DNA of 64,000 bases from Impatiens glandulifera (lineage: Eukaryota; Streptophyta; Magnoliopsida; Ericales; Balsaminaceae): the NCBI RefSeq assembly GCF_907164915.1, contig NW_025919569.1:99730-163729 (forward strand), written 5' to 3'. Below, in pieces: positions 10,721 to 22,376 of this stretch. The notes under the pieces are model-generated. The model saw only the letters and a list, made by a program, of their open reading frames with translations, did not search any database and was not told the origin of the DNA. Every line of letters starts with the position of its first letter. The first letter of the stretch is position 1. A program made the position numbers and the translations under genes.

Positions 10721-12148
10721 GTGTTATGCTAGTTCTCCTTAATTCAATTTTTTTACTTGATATATTCTATTTATTAAAATGTACTTAATATGACTTGGGA
10801 TAAGTAACCAACTATTAAAAATATTAGTATAAATTATTTTTCTAAAACTATTATTTTTACATTCTAATTAACTATTCTGATATCTTGTTCATCATTATAA
10901 TTATATATATATATATATTTAAAATGATCCCAAAACAAAGTGTCGATAAAGAACAACGATAGAACATGACAAAATGATAAAATTAAATAAATCATATGAC
11001 TAATTCTAAGATGCACCTCAATGCTAATTTTATCAAATGATATGTGCTCTCCTCCTTCAGTAATTGGATGCATGTATAATGGTCTACCCAATAAACCTGC
11101 AAAATGACTAAGTGCTTCAGAATTTTACATATATACAGGTATATTCTAGAGCTTGAACCATATCTGTGTAGTTTCTTTTGGCTTACTCAATAGGATTAAC
11201 TCTTCAGACCATTTTTCCAATTTCATACAGTTGGATCATATAAATGTATGCCCATTTTCTAAAATTTTCTCCAGATTCGATCATTTCTTGAATTTAAGGA
11301 AATATAAATCATGGACATTTACTGAAATCTTCTCCAGCCTTTTTCCTTTCCATTTCTTCAACAATGCATCTTTAGTAATTGAGAAGGATACTCTGTTTTT
11401 TCCTATGTAGTTTCCCACAAGTACATTTTCTCATTCCTTTATACATTAATGAATGGAAATGAGAATTTAGATAATAAAATCAAAACAAATTCAAACGTGA
11501 ATTAAAATGAAATTTGATTCAAATAATTAAATTATTATAATTAATTTTTTAATTATGTAATTAACATTTAATGACTTGAAGAAAAATTATCAAATTAAAT
11601 ATATTTAATTTTTTTAATTGTGCATGAATTTATTAGCAATTTAAAAAATCATGTAACGTGTATTTTCTAATTAAGAGAAAATGAAAATGGCAATAAAGAG
11701 GCAATCAAGGTCAGCCATTGGATAAAATATTAATGGTTGATTTTATTTTATGAAAGTTTATCTTTACAATAATATAAAATCCCTCGTCTATAATCTCAAA
11801 CCATTTCATCCCCTTATATTTTCTCACTCTAAAATTTTAAAAATACTCTTCTTGTTTTGTGAGTGTTCTTGGAGTTCTTTACTCGACAATTTTCGTTGAA
11901 ACTCGGTGATAGTTCAAATACATTGATCAAGTTCGATGCGTAGTGATTCCAGTGCAGAATTACTACCAAATTCGTTGTACACTGGGAGACAACCATGTGC
12001 GATAAGCTCCGACACAAACGGGAGATGATGGAACTGTTTTAAGGAAAATGTGCTAATAACCTATCTCGAATCAACATCTCAATCGGTGATTTCGTTCTTC
12101 GTATATCTTATTTAATTTTTATTTAATTGTAACACAATTTTATATATA
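10721..12148. other. AT-rich DNA without a recognisable gene
   Basis: Low-complexity AT-rich sequence. Short ORFs (for example 11153-11410) have no recognisable motif. From about 11760 to 12060 the base composition becomes more balanced, with a leader-like stretch that could be the edge of an unidentified repeat. I cannot classify it. Confidence 0.4.
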
Positions 12149-13723
12149 TGATAGGATCGGCGTAATTAATAGAGACGGGGGTGGCGATTGATAACGACTT
12201 AGGAAAAACGATTTGATAGAAATCATGTTAAAGATTTAAATCATTTTCTATTCTGCACAAACTCTTGCAAACTCTTGAACGACTCAAGTGCGGAAATGTT
12301 TGCTTGAGTTTGAAGCTACGAACCAAGAATGAAAAGATGACAGAAAGAAACAACACAATAATTTGTTTATGGATGTTCGAAGTTAACTCTCCTAAGTCAC
12401 CCCTTCTTCCAACCACCGGAAGGATTCACTAAGCTTTCAACGAATCAAATACAATCGCACGACTAGCTCACTGTTGAACAGAACAGACTCTGTTCAACTT
12501 ACAATATAAAGAATATCACTCAACTAATACAATACTTTGATTCTAACTCTCTCTTGATTAACACAGAGTAAAAGCAAGAAAGCAGCTGACAGTTAAGATA
12601 AAATAATCTGAGTATCGATAGATCGATGATTCTTCCGTTGTCCTTGAGGATCTTTAAATAGGAACAGGTACCAATGATCGAATCTTCATAATGACACATG
12701 GCGAGCTTCCATTGGAACGCCTCCATAGTACACAACAGACTCTGAGCACTAAAATCGTGGACGTACCAATCTGGTAGTGCGCCAAATATTCTTCAAGGAT
12801 ATTCCTATAAAAACAAGTAGTGAGAAGAATATTTGATTATGTGGCATTAATCAATTGGTTGCAACTAGTTGTCGTACTGATCTTCAAAGGAAAGGGGAGC
12901 AGGAGTAGCTTACAGCTAGTTGATCGTGGGGAGACGGGTACTAGCTTCAAGAAATTACTTAAGCCTAACATTAGACGTTTTTCCCTTAGACGACCTCGTC
13001 TAATGAAATTAGACGCCCCCGTCTAATGGCATCACCATTAGACTACCTGGTCTACTGGGATTAGACTTCACGTTTAATTACAATTCACTTCAGACTAATC
13101 TGAAGGAGTTAGACTGCACGTCTAACTGTACATCCCTTCTAACTAATCTGAAGGAGTTAGACTCCACGTCTAACTCTGCTAGTTAGACTGCACGTCTAAC
13201 TCTCACTAGTTAGACTGCACGTCTAACTCTCACTAGTTAGACTACACGTCTAACTCTCACTAGTTAGACTGCACGTCTAACTCTCCCTAGTTAGACTGCA
13301 CATCTAACTTCGTGTGTTAGATTGCACGTCTAACTTCACTAGTTAGACTGCACGTCTAACTCCGCTAGTTAGATTGCACGTATAACTCCGCTAGTTAGAC
13401 TGCACGTCTAACTCTCACTATTTAGACTACACGTCTAACTCCGCTAGTTAGATTGCACGTCTAACTCTGCTAGTTAAACTGCACGTCTAACTCTCACTAT
13501 TTAGAATGCACGTCTAACTCCTCTAGTTAGACTACACGTCTAACTCCGCTAGTTAGATTACACGTCTAACTCCGCTAGTTAGACTGCATCTCAAATCGGT
13601 CTAATGAACCTCATTAAGACCAAGTCTAATATAATCTATTTTCGATACACCTGCACCAAAATCAATTAGACGCATAAATAGAGTTTCATATACATTCATC
13701 ATCAAAATTCCAATAGTCCAACA
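12149..13723 (-). repeat. Solo LTR of the Sirevirus group, with ATATA target duplications
   Basis: Read on the minus strand it starts TGTTGGACTATTGG (13723) and ends GATCCTATCA (12149). The 5 bases on each side are identical: ATATA at 12144-12148 and 13724-13728. The R/U5 part matches the other LTRs here: the conserved GAACATCCATAAAC block at about 12366-12385 (minus), the stem-loop segments next to it, and CTTGAACGACTCAAG at 12273-12287. The U3 part is a palindromic minisatellite. No internal sequence adjoins either end, so LTR-LTR recombination is the likely origin. ATATA is low complexity, which weakens the target-duplication evidence a little. Confidence 0.75.
13035..13600 (+). repeat. 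Palindromic minisatellite, array 1 (27-bp unit)
   Basis: Roughly 15 regular copies from about 13165, preceded by less regular TTAGACG...CGTCTAA units from about 12970. The core is the 19-mer GTTAGACTGCACGTCTAAC, whose 7-base arms are complementary, separated by an 8-base linker (TCTCACTA or TCCGCTA). It lies in the U3 of the solo LTR. Its reverse complement is exactly the core of the array at 50113. Confidence 0.9.
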
Positions 13724-13728
13724 ATATA

Positions 13729-14560
13729 TTTTCTATATTTTCAAAAACAGGATTTCTAACCGTTAATTTATAACATGAATTCCTAAATTAATAATATCCT
13801 ACAATTAGTTGGAGAAAATTATTAAACACTTGTTAAATCTTTTTATTGAATCAAAACCGAGCTTATAGCGTATACATGAAAATTTCTAAAACCTGAAAAG
13901 CTTAAAAAAATTTATGGCCTATTTTTTTTAGAAGTTGAATTAAGATATGAGAGGTTGGTCTTATCCTTTTGGATAATCTTAATTAGTCAAAAACAATATT
14001 ACTGGCTTTTGTCTTGATTAACTGAATTCTATCTTTTTATATCTATTTAGACAAAGATTTATAATAAGATTATAGGAAAAATAATTATGTTGGTATTGTA
14101 GTCATTTTTCTTTATGAATTTCATCATTTGTTTAAGGGATCGAGCAAGTTCCAATTTTTGAAAAATCAACGATTTCGGCTTGTTCTTATCCGGGTGTCAT
14201 GTGGAAGAAGACGAACTAAGAGAAATGACGTTGTCTTCGGTATTTGTTTGGGCACTGGACGTTCTGTCTAACTAGGGAATTTTGTGCCTTAGCCTTTTGT
14301 TAGGCGTTAACCTTATGGCGGCAAGTGTTGATTGGATCGAGATTTAGGTCGGATTTGATTTAAGCCAAATGATTTAAGTACTTCTTCTCTTTATTTTTAT
14401 ATAAACCTACATAATACACTAAATTATAAATAGACATAAAAATTTGTTTTTGTCTATTTTATTTTTATTTTGTGTATTTTATGGATTTATTTTTAATTAT
14501 TAGGGAATTTAAATGGTTATAACATTTGTCTAAAATAATTATTTAATTTAATTAAGCCAA
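13729..14560. other. AT-rich DNA without a recognisable gene
   Basis: No ORF above noise. The stretch at 14120-14350 is less AT-rich but contains no motif I can name. It leads directly into the hAT transposase remnant. Confidence 0.4.
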
Positions 14561-15590
14561 AGATTTGGTATTGGTTGGCTTCGCCTAGAAGGATAGAGAA
14601 ATTTGAAGATAATACAAGGACACTTGGAATTCACATGGGTAATAAATTGTCTCTTGATTGTCCAACTCGATGTAATTCAACTTTTTTCATGCTAAGAACT
14701 GTTTCGCAATATAAGTTGTTTTTTTATGCTCTCTTCATGATAGACAATACAATCACGAGCTAACAGATAATGAATGAGATCTTGCCCAAGAATTATGTGA
14801 AAGATTTGAACTACTTTTCAATGCGACTGATCTGTTTTCTTCAACAAAATATCCTACGTCGAATATATGTTTTTCTAAAATATGTGAGATTAAACTGACT
14901 TTCGCTACTAGAATAGAGTCTCCTATTGAAAAGATTCAAGATATGAAAATTTTAATGATGTCAAAGTCTAACAAATATCGGTTAGATACACATATCTTGA
15001 TGGATGTTGCTTGTATTCTGGATCCGAGGAATAAATTAAAGTTGGTTTAATATTATTTTACACGTTTCTACCCAAGTGAATGGAAAACAAAGTTAAATGA
15101 AGTGCGTCAAAAGTTTTATCATTTGTTGAAAGAATATACAAATAATATTTTCAATGCCCCACTGACCAAGAGTGAAATAAATATTCTCCGGTCAATGAAT
15201 ACTAATTATCTTTACTAGCTTTTAGGAGAGCGACGAATATATGAGCACACAAATAAAATATGTGCTAGATATGTATTTGGAGGAAAAATTGCTTCCAACA
15301 ACAATGAATATTGATGTTCTCGCTTATTAGAATGGTAACTTTAAATATACCACGTTACGAGCAATTGCAAAAGATTTTTTGCCAATTTCAGTGTCAACAG
15401 TTGCTTCAGAGTCTGCGTTTAGTACTAGTGGTAGAATTATTGGTACTCATCGGAGTACGCTTAATGTGGAAATGGTAGAGGCTCTAATGTATGCAAAAAG
15501 GTTGTTATTATGTATTGTTAATAATATTTTAAAATATAATAAAGTCTTATTCTCTTTTCTTATTATTATTCAATTTTTTTATTAATAATG
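14560..15590 (+). pseudogene. hAT-family (BED-type) transposase remnant
   Basis: Pieces in order along the family: RRIEKFEDNTRTLG followed by KLSLDCPTRCNSTFFML (14580-14690), the region with the usual DxxTRWNSTxxML signature where W is replaced by C; LDTHILMDVACILDPRNKLKL (about 14985-15045), the helical block before the dimerisation domain; and ISVSTVASESAFSTSGRII at 15382-15440, the hAT C-terminal dimerisation domain. Several stops and frameshifts separate them and the N-terminal zinc finger is missing. In intact elements the protein excises and reinserts DNA flanked by short inverted repeats. This copy is dead. Confidence 0.85.
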
Positions 15591-15805
15591 TGTATGTGAA
15601 CCTCCTAATGAAACATCGTTCATGGACACATATATAGATTTGGACCTAGATTGTGATAAAGATTTCGGTATGATTTTATCATTTCCGATCATAATTTGTA
15701 AATATTTTTAGCTAATTATTTTTGAGCTCTTACTGATGTAGATGACGTTGAAGAGAGGATTGTAGAATGAAGATTTCAAAAATTGGAAATATTTTTTAGG
15801 AAATG

Positions 15806-15980
15806 TCTTTTGAATTTGATATATTTTGGAGATCTATTATTTTGCTTGGGTTAGATCTAGTATTTTGAATTTGATATATTTTGGAGATCTATAATTTTGT
15901 TTGGGGTTAGATCTAGTATTTTGAATTTGATATATTTTGGAGATATATATTTTATTTGGGTTAGATCTAACATTTTGTTT
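15806..15980 (+). repeat. Tandem repeat, three copies of about 62-70 bp
   Basis: Each copy has TTTTGAATTTGATATATTTTGGAGAT followed by a T-rich stretch and GGGTTAGATCTA (within 20-base segments: TTTGATATATTTTGGAGATC at each copy). The copies differ by small indels. It lies just 3' of the hAT remnant. Confidence 0.8.
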
Positions 15981-16080
15981 GTTAAAATTGATATTGAATC
16001 TATTGGTGTGAAAAAATGGACTATGCTATATTAGATAGATATGTAATTTTGTACCAAAATAGTAGAACCATATATATTTT

Positions 16081-16082
<2 letters not shown>

Positions 16083-16170
<88 letters not shown>
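16083..16170. repeat. TA microsatellite, about 44 units
   Basis: An uninterrupted AT dinucleotide run of 88 bases. The apparent ORF through it (Ile-Tyr repeats) is an artefact of composition. Confidence 0.98.
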
Positions 16171-16172
<2 letters not shown>

Positions 16173-16539
16173 TCTTTGTCCCATTTTTTTATATATCTTT
16201 TATGTTATTGCTGGACTTTTTTTAAAAAAAATAAAAAATAAAATAGATTTTTTAAGTGTTAAGCTAGTTATGTATTATGTATTGAAATTATGAATTTCTA
16301 GTTCACTAGAACAAATAAATATAGATGTAACATTTATTAGTTTTCTTTAAATTTGTGTATAGGATTGTTTAAAATTAATTTTTATTTATCTTATTTTAAA
16401 AGGGGTAAAAAGAATAAAAAGAATACTTTAAAAAGGTGAAAATCAATAATAAATGATTAATTAGATAAAAAAAAAATAAATAGATTAAAAAAAATTTTAA
16501 AAATAAAAAATAAATTATGAATTTCTAATTTTAAAATTG

Positions 16540-16670
16540 AGTCCGGGTCGGGTACCCATCGGGTCGGAACCGGTCAAGTTCGGGTCAAACATGGACCCGA
16601 TTTTTCGGAACAACTTCGGGTCCGATTTGGTTAGGGTCTGGTTCGGGTGCCCCGAGAACTGGAAATTTTC
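16540..16670. repeat. GC-rich GGGTCGGGT-type subterminal repeat
   Basis: An isolated GC-rich stretch in AT-rich DNA, with repeated GGTCGGGT, CGGGTC and their complements (GACCCGA), so partly self-complementary. Sequences of this type are common in subterminal regions of plant hAT elements. It lies about 1 kb 3' of the hAT remnant, so it could be that element's end. This is inference. Confidence 0.45.
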
Positions 16671-16683
16671 CATGCCTACGTAC

Positions 16684-16907
16684 AAGTCAAATGGGTTGGT
16701 AGAGAAGAGGAAGAAAATTTGTGAGAAGATGTAGAAGCTATGGGGTATCAACATCCGGAGTTGTTGCTTCAATGAGGTCAACGTCGAAAGAGATCGGTCT
16801 AAATTAGTCGGGGTAGTTGCATTTCTGAAGAGAAAGGCATTGTTACTAAAGGTGACTGAAATAAATATTGAACGGTCTAGGAGGAGACAGGTGAAAGCAT
16901 CAAAATA
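16684..16907 (+). other. Unidentified short coding-like remnant
   Basis: More balanced base composition than its surroundings, and a frame open for about 55 codons up to TAA near 16905, with segments such as LWGINIRSCCFNEV and GVVAFLKRKALLLKV. I do not recognise the protein. It could be the last exon of a captured gene or chance. Confidence 0.25.
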
Positions 16908-18170
16908 ACCAGATCAAGAAACTATTTGTTTTAATATTTTGTTATTTGCTATTCTATTTCATTTTCTTTCTATTTCACCCTTTAAACTTATTTTCATTTT
17001 TATTTTTGGCCTTAGTCTATTATGCCAACTCGAATAAATTTATTAAATTGTAACTATAAAATATTCACTAATAGATTATATACTCAGTTAGATTCTCAAC
17101 ACTATTATAATGTAATGGAAGAACACTAGGTAGCTCATGTATATATCATATTCTCTCACCAACTCTAGCTTCTCTTCTCATTTAATTTTCTTAAACATAT
17201 CCCATACTAATAATCCACATCTATTGCCAACTTGCATCTCCAGCCAGCCAACTATTCTCGTCCCAAAATTGATTCTAAGCACCACACAAGTGAATCAACC
17301 ACGTTATTTTATAAGCTAGTAATATATGCTGCGACATTTACATTAACTCAATTTAAATAATACAAAAAATTAAATTATACGCCGCAATTAGACACTAAAT
17401 AGGTTGTCGATAAAAGTTTAAAATGCTTTAAAATAAATGTAAATATCGGCTAATCTAAGTGTATTTGTGCACCATCTCAAATTACAAAATTAATATTTTA
17501 AATTATTAAAATGACACCACGTACATATTATAAGGTTAAAATACGTAAAAAAATTATATATGATAATAAAAAATTAACATTACAAATATTATTGTGTTCA
17601 AACATCAAAGGTTATCCTGGGTAGTTTATAATATTTTGAAATAAAATATTAAAAACTCAATCAACATTTTTACAATTCTTTTATGTATCAAGGACTTGTG
17701 TCCTCGTGGTCATGTGTTTAAATTTTCACATTCGGTATGTACAATTACAGCCCGGACTACTTCTGATCCTTCTAGGGGCATATTTGACACTACTTCTTTA
17801 AACCTATTACTTGATTTAATAGAAGCCCGAGTCTTTTTATTGTTTTTCAATACACAAATAGACGCGACACACATGCTAACGAATAACCAACCCACAATGA
17901 ATAGGGAATTGAATAGGGAATGTATGGTAAAGATATGAATGACCCTGATGATAATATCCTTTCTATTTGTTTTTCATACAAGAACCCGTTTAAGACGTAT
18001 TTAAAATTAATTATTTTATAATTAATATAGTTTATTTATTTTGTAGAAAAAGAAAGAGGACAAAAATCAAACATGCCTTGAACTTTTCCAACTTGGAAAT
18101 CAACGAGTCAGCCGGTCAAAGGAGGAAGATAGTGACATAGCCGCGAGAAGGAGGAAGATAGTAGCAGCCA
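16908..18170. other. AT-rich DNA without a recognisable gene
   Basis: Only short ORFs and no domain signature. A stretch at 17690-17850 is less AT-rich but unidentified. Confidence 0.4.
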
Positions 18171-18171
18171 T

Positions 18172-18536
18172 TGTTGTTATGCACAAGTTCAAATTAGGGT
18201 TTTTGTTGAGATGGGAAGAAAAAAAATCAAAAGATTCAAGATGGAGGGTGTATGTTTAAGCATTGATTGTTTAAAAATGGAATGTTGTAGGTATTTATTG
18301 TCTTTTATACAATTAGGGTTTATTTAATTATTAATGGGCTTAGGCCTGTATTTATAAGTAATTTAGGGTTTTTAACTAATTACTCCTTTATAATGGTTGT
18401 TTGTAAAGGTTAATACATAACACTTGAGAATAGTAAGACTTTTTCCTCTTCAACAAATCTTAATGTCCTTCCCAGTTTTCCAGCATTTTCTTTCTTCGTA
18501 ATCATTCTTCAAAGATCCAATAGTCAAAATCGAACA
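18172..18536 (+). repeat. Probable 5' LTR of copia element 2 (5' end uncertain)
   Basis: The right end is well defined: it ends GAACA at 18536, three bases before a primer-binding site. A TATA-like word (TATTTATAAG) lies near 18350. The left end cannot be fixed because no second LTR is found. Candidate TGTT starts are at 18172, 18199 and 18285. Confidence 0.5.
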
Positions 18537-18538
18537 TT

Positions 18539-18550
18539 TGGTATCAGAGC
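18539..18550 (+). promoter_or_regulatory. Primer-binding site, initiator methionine tRNA type
   Basis: TGGTATCAGAGC, the standard plant copia primer-binding site complementary to the 3' end of initiator tRNA-Met, three bases after the LTR end. Confidence 0.9.
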
Positions 18551-18563
18551 TAGATTGAAGAAC

Positions 18564-21409
18564 ATGGCATCGATAATATCAACCAGAGATGCGACAACAA
18601 TGAAAATTTGAAGAGAATGGAATGTGACGCTCTCTTATCCGTTACTCACGAAGAGTAACTACTCGGTGTGGGCATTGAAGATACGTGTAAACTTACAAGC
18701 GCAAGGAGTGTGTGAAACCGTGATGCTCGACAATGACGACGAATGGATGGACAGAATTGCTCTCGATTCCATCTATCAAGCACTCCCTCAGAACGTTCTT
18801 CTCATGGTGACTGAGAATGATTCTACCAAGCTAGCATTGGAGATGCTAAAGATAATGCATGTTGGAGTGGAGAGAGTCATGGAGGCAAAAGTGAAAACCT
18901 TGAAGACACAATTCGAGGCGATTCGCATGAAGAATGGGGAATTGGTGGATGATTTATCAATGAAATTGATATCTATTGTGACTGGTATTAGCTCGTTGGG
19001 AGAGAAGGTGGAGGAGATCTTTGTCGTCAAGAAGTTCCTTAGAGCCTTATCACTAATATACATGCAGATCGTTACAACGATCGAGTAATTTGGTGACCTC
19101 AAGAATATGATCGTCGAGGAGATCGTCGGTCATCCTAAAGTCCACGAGAAGAGACTTCACGGCTATGAAGACCAAAAGGAGGAGAACCTATTACTCACGC
19201 ATGATGAATGAATGTCACGATTGAAGAAAAATGGAGAAGCCAAATTTTCTTCTAGATCGGCAAGTCGCAGCGGCAATGGTGGAGATAATCGAGGTCGTGG
19301 AAAAGGGCAAGGTCAAGGGAGTGGTCATACAGAAAGCTCACCTCGACAAGAAGACACCAAGTCCCACAAAGACGAGAGCATATGTAAGTGTTACACTTGT
19401 CAACAGTACGGGCACTACGCGTATGAGTTCCCTAACAAAAGGTCTGACGATGAGGCAAACCTCTCTAACTTCTATGAGGAGGAGCCAACATTAATGTTTG
19501 TTTTGGTAGTGAAGAAATCTTTTTCGGAAGACGATTATGCAAACCTCACTTAGTTTTATGACGAGGAGCTAGTATTAATGTTTGCTGAGAGAGACGAGAA
19601 GACAATCCTTGAAGAGTTCATGCAAGAACCGTCCAAGGAAGAACCAAAGGTGGTGTTGTTCAATGAAGAAAAATTCATGGAGAAACTCCTCGCAAGTGAC
19701 GATGAGTGTAATCACACTGATTTGTGGTACCTTGATAATGGAGCAAACAACCATATAAAGGGCCATCGAGAGAAGCTTTATGAGCTCGACGAGAAAATTA
19801 CTGAAAATGCGAAGTTCAAAGACGAAAGCAAGGCGCACAAGTTTTTTAATTCATCTTACAGAGAAATCTATGTGAGCAGAGATGCCGTATTCGAGGAGAA
19901 GAAGAAGTGGGACTGATGCAAAGACAACAACAAGCTCGTACAAAATTATTCAGAGTTCGGAATCCTACGAGATGTCTATGTGGAGACACCACTAGTAAAG
20001 ATGGATCTTGATGCATTGATGTTGCTCACCACCGACGAACCAACAACATATCACGAGGCGGTAGTAGAAGATTCGTGGAATGAGTCTATGAACAAAGAGC
20101 TCAAGTCTATTAGGAAGAATAAGACATAGGAGATCACCGACTTACCACCTGATATACAAGATCATCGGGTTAAAGTGTCTTTTTAAGTTGAAAAAAGATA
20201 GCAAAGACAACATCCTCAAGCAAAAAGCGAGATTGGTAGCAAAACGCTATGTGTAGAAGTCAAACGATGATTTTGAGTACTTTGCACCAGTGGCGAAACT
20301 TGACACAGTCAGGCTAATTCTTGCCATCGTAGGTCACCACTTGGATGTTAAATCAACATTTTTCAATAGTGACATCGAAGAAAAAGTTTATTCCACTCAA
20401 TCTGAAGGTTTCATCACCAAGAATAAAGAGCACAAGGTTTACAAGTTATATAAGGCACTCTACGGACTACGTCAAGCACCAAGGCGTGGAACACTTGCCT
20501 CAACAAGAGAATGAGGAGTCTCGGTTTCGTGAAGTGTTCTCAAGAGCAGGTTGTGTACACATGAAACCATGGGGAAGAAGAACTCATTGTTGACGTATAC
20601 GTCGACGACTTGATTGTGATAGGATCAAGCATCAAGGGTGTTGAGGAGTTCAAAAAATAAATGATGAAGGAGTTCGAGATGAGTGATCTCGGGTTACTAT
20701 CGTACTATCTTAGTATCGAGGCGGACCAAAAGAAAGATAACATCGAGGTGAAGCATGAAGCTTATACGAAGAAGGTATTAAACAGTTTGCAATGGAGGAT
20801 TGTAACTCGAGCAAGTATCCTATGGAAAAAATGTTGCAGCTCAAAAAGGATGTGGAAGGAAGCTTAGTGGATCTAAAGGAGTATAGGCGTATCATCGGGA
20901 GTCTTAGGTACTTGACGCACACTCGACCCGATATCTCTTATGCAGTTGGCATAATTAGTCGATACATGGAGAAACCTACCACTCTACGCCAACAAGTAGT
21001 AAAACACATTTTTCGTTACGTGAATGGAATGACGAGTTATGGGATTAAGTTAAAAAGAGGACGAGAAGTTGAAGAACTCGTTGGTTTTACTGACAACGAC
21101 CTAGTCGGTGACACAAACGATATAAAAAGTACTAGAGGGATGGTGTTTTATCTCAACGGGAATCTAATCACCTGACAATCTCAGAAGCAACGAACTATTG
21201 TTTTATCTTCATGTGAGGCGGAGTTTATGGTAGCTACTACAACGTCGTGCCAAGAACTTTACCTGAGAAACTTGTTCAGCGAGGTGCTCGGATGCGAGTC
21301 GAGACCGGTAACCCTCTATGTCGACAACAATAAGGTCGAGACTGAGAACCTCGCGACCGACGCTAGAAGCCCGCGACTAAGAAGAGTATTGGCCCAACCT
21401 CACTTGTGA
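18564..21409 (+). pseudogene. Ty1-copia element 2, polyprotein with deleted integrase core
   Basis: ATG at 18564, 14 bases after the primer-binding site; an in-frame TGA follows at 18609-18611. Gag is recognisable (TKSNYSVWALKIRVNLQAQG, 18645-18705). A zinc knuckle at about 19387 reads CYTCQQYGHYAYEF, with the last Cys replaced by Phe. The protease WYLDNGANNHI (about 19725) has DNG instead of the catalytic D(S/T)G. It is followed within about 45 codons by an integrase C-terminal segment (YREIYVSRDAVFEE), so the HHCC and DDE core is missing. RT pieces follow (LDTVRLILA; YGLRQAPR near 20463; VYVDDLIVIGS near 20590), then RNase H with TRPDISYAVG and SSCEAEF. Many stops and frameshifts. The sequence differs strongly from the Sirevirus pol at 3-2213, so it is another copia lineage. 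No 3' LTR or polypurine tract is seen. Confidence 0.88.
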
Positions 21410-21993
21410 TCAAACGAAGAATGCTAGTGACTAGCAAGAAATAAAAAAAAATCAGGACAAAAAAAGATAAAAGAGAAATTTTTTATTATTTTATTTATTT
21501 TTTACATTACATTTTTATGTAACAAAAAAAATATAAAAATAAAATAATAAATACTAGCTTTAAATAATAAAAACTCTAAAAAAAACTTTATAAAGATACC
21601 AATTTGATATCTAATATTTGTAAATGTTATTTCTTTTAAATCATAAAATATAATAATACAGCTTAAATATTTCTACATAATAAACTTAATATTTTAAAAT
21701 GGAATGATAGGGTAGAGAAATTGGGGAATTACATGGAAAAAAATTATGTGGGATCATATTATTTATTGGAAAAGGAAATAGTTCAAAGAGAAAAAAGTTT
21801 TTTTTAATCAATCAAATTGTATCGTTCCTTTTTACAATTTCTCTACTTATCATTTCTCATATTTTAGTTTGAAAATTTTAGTTTATTTTTATTTATAATA
21901 TATATATATATATTTATATATATAAATGATGACATTTCTTGAATCCATATGAGATATTTTAAAGATAAAATAGTCGAATAATATAGAATTATT
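21410..21993. other. AT-rich DNA without a recognisable gene
   Basis: No coding or repeat signature. The expected 3' LTR of copia element 2 is not found here. Confidence 0.45.
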
Positions 21994-22376
21994 AGGAAAT
22001 TTGACGAAATGACCCTAAAAGAAGGGTTAAATGCACTGGTGACCAACGCATACATTAAATTTCGGTGGTAACCACTTAAAAAAAATTTGACGAAAATATT
22101 CTCTTCGCGTAACGCAAAGGGGAGGATCGTCACGCGAAGGGAAGTAATGTGAAAATTCCATAATGATCGTCCTTTCGCGTGACGATCCTACCCTCTGCGT
22201 GACGATCCTACCCTATCGCGTGACGATTCTGCCTTTCGTGTGATGATCATGCCCTTCGCGTGAGACGAGAATAATCTCGTCAGAATATTTTGAAGTGGTT
22301 ATTTGCGCAATTTAATTTATGCGCTGGTCACTAGCACATTTAAAGTTATTTTTATGGTCATTTCATCAAATTTCCC
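21994..22376. mobile_element. Foldback MITE, probably MULE-derived, with an internal CG-rich tandem repeat
   Basis: The ends are inverted repeats: AGGAAATTTGACGAAATGACC at the left and, read on the other strand, GGGAAATTTGATGAAATGACC at the right. The similarity continues inwards for well over 100 bases (GTGACCA(A/G)CGCATA, AACCACTT, TTCTCG). The centre has about five copies of a 20-24 bp unit around CGCGTGACGATCCTACCCT (22163-22265). The flanks share AATTATT, compatible with an 8-9 bp target duplication as made by Mutator-like elements. No coding capacity. Confidence 0.75.

Noticed and set aside
13035..13600. CRISPR-like appearance of regularly spaced palindromic repeats (also 50113-51483)
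   Set aside because: Linkers are 8-9 bases and themselves repeated, the host is a plant, and there are no cas genes. These are minisatellites.
16016..16225. ORF with long Ile-Tyr repeats
   Set aside because: It is the translation of a TA microsatellite, with no codon signal outside it.
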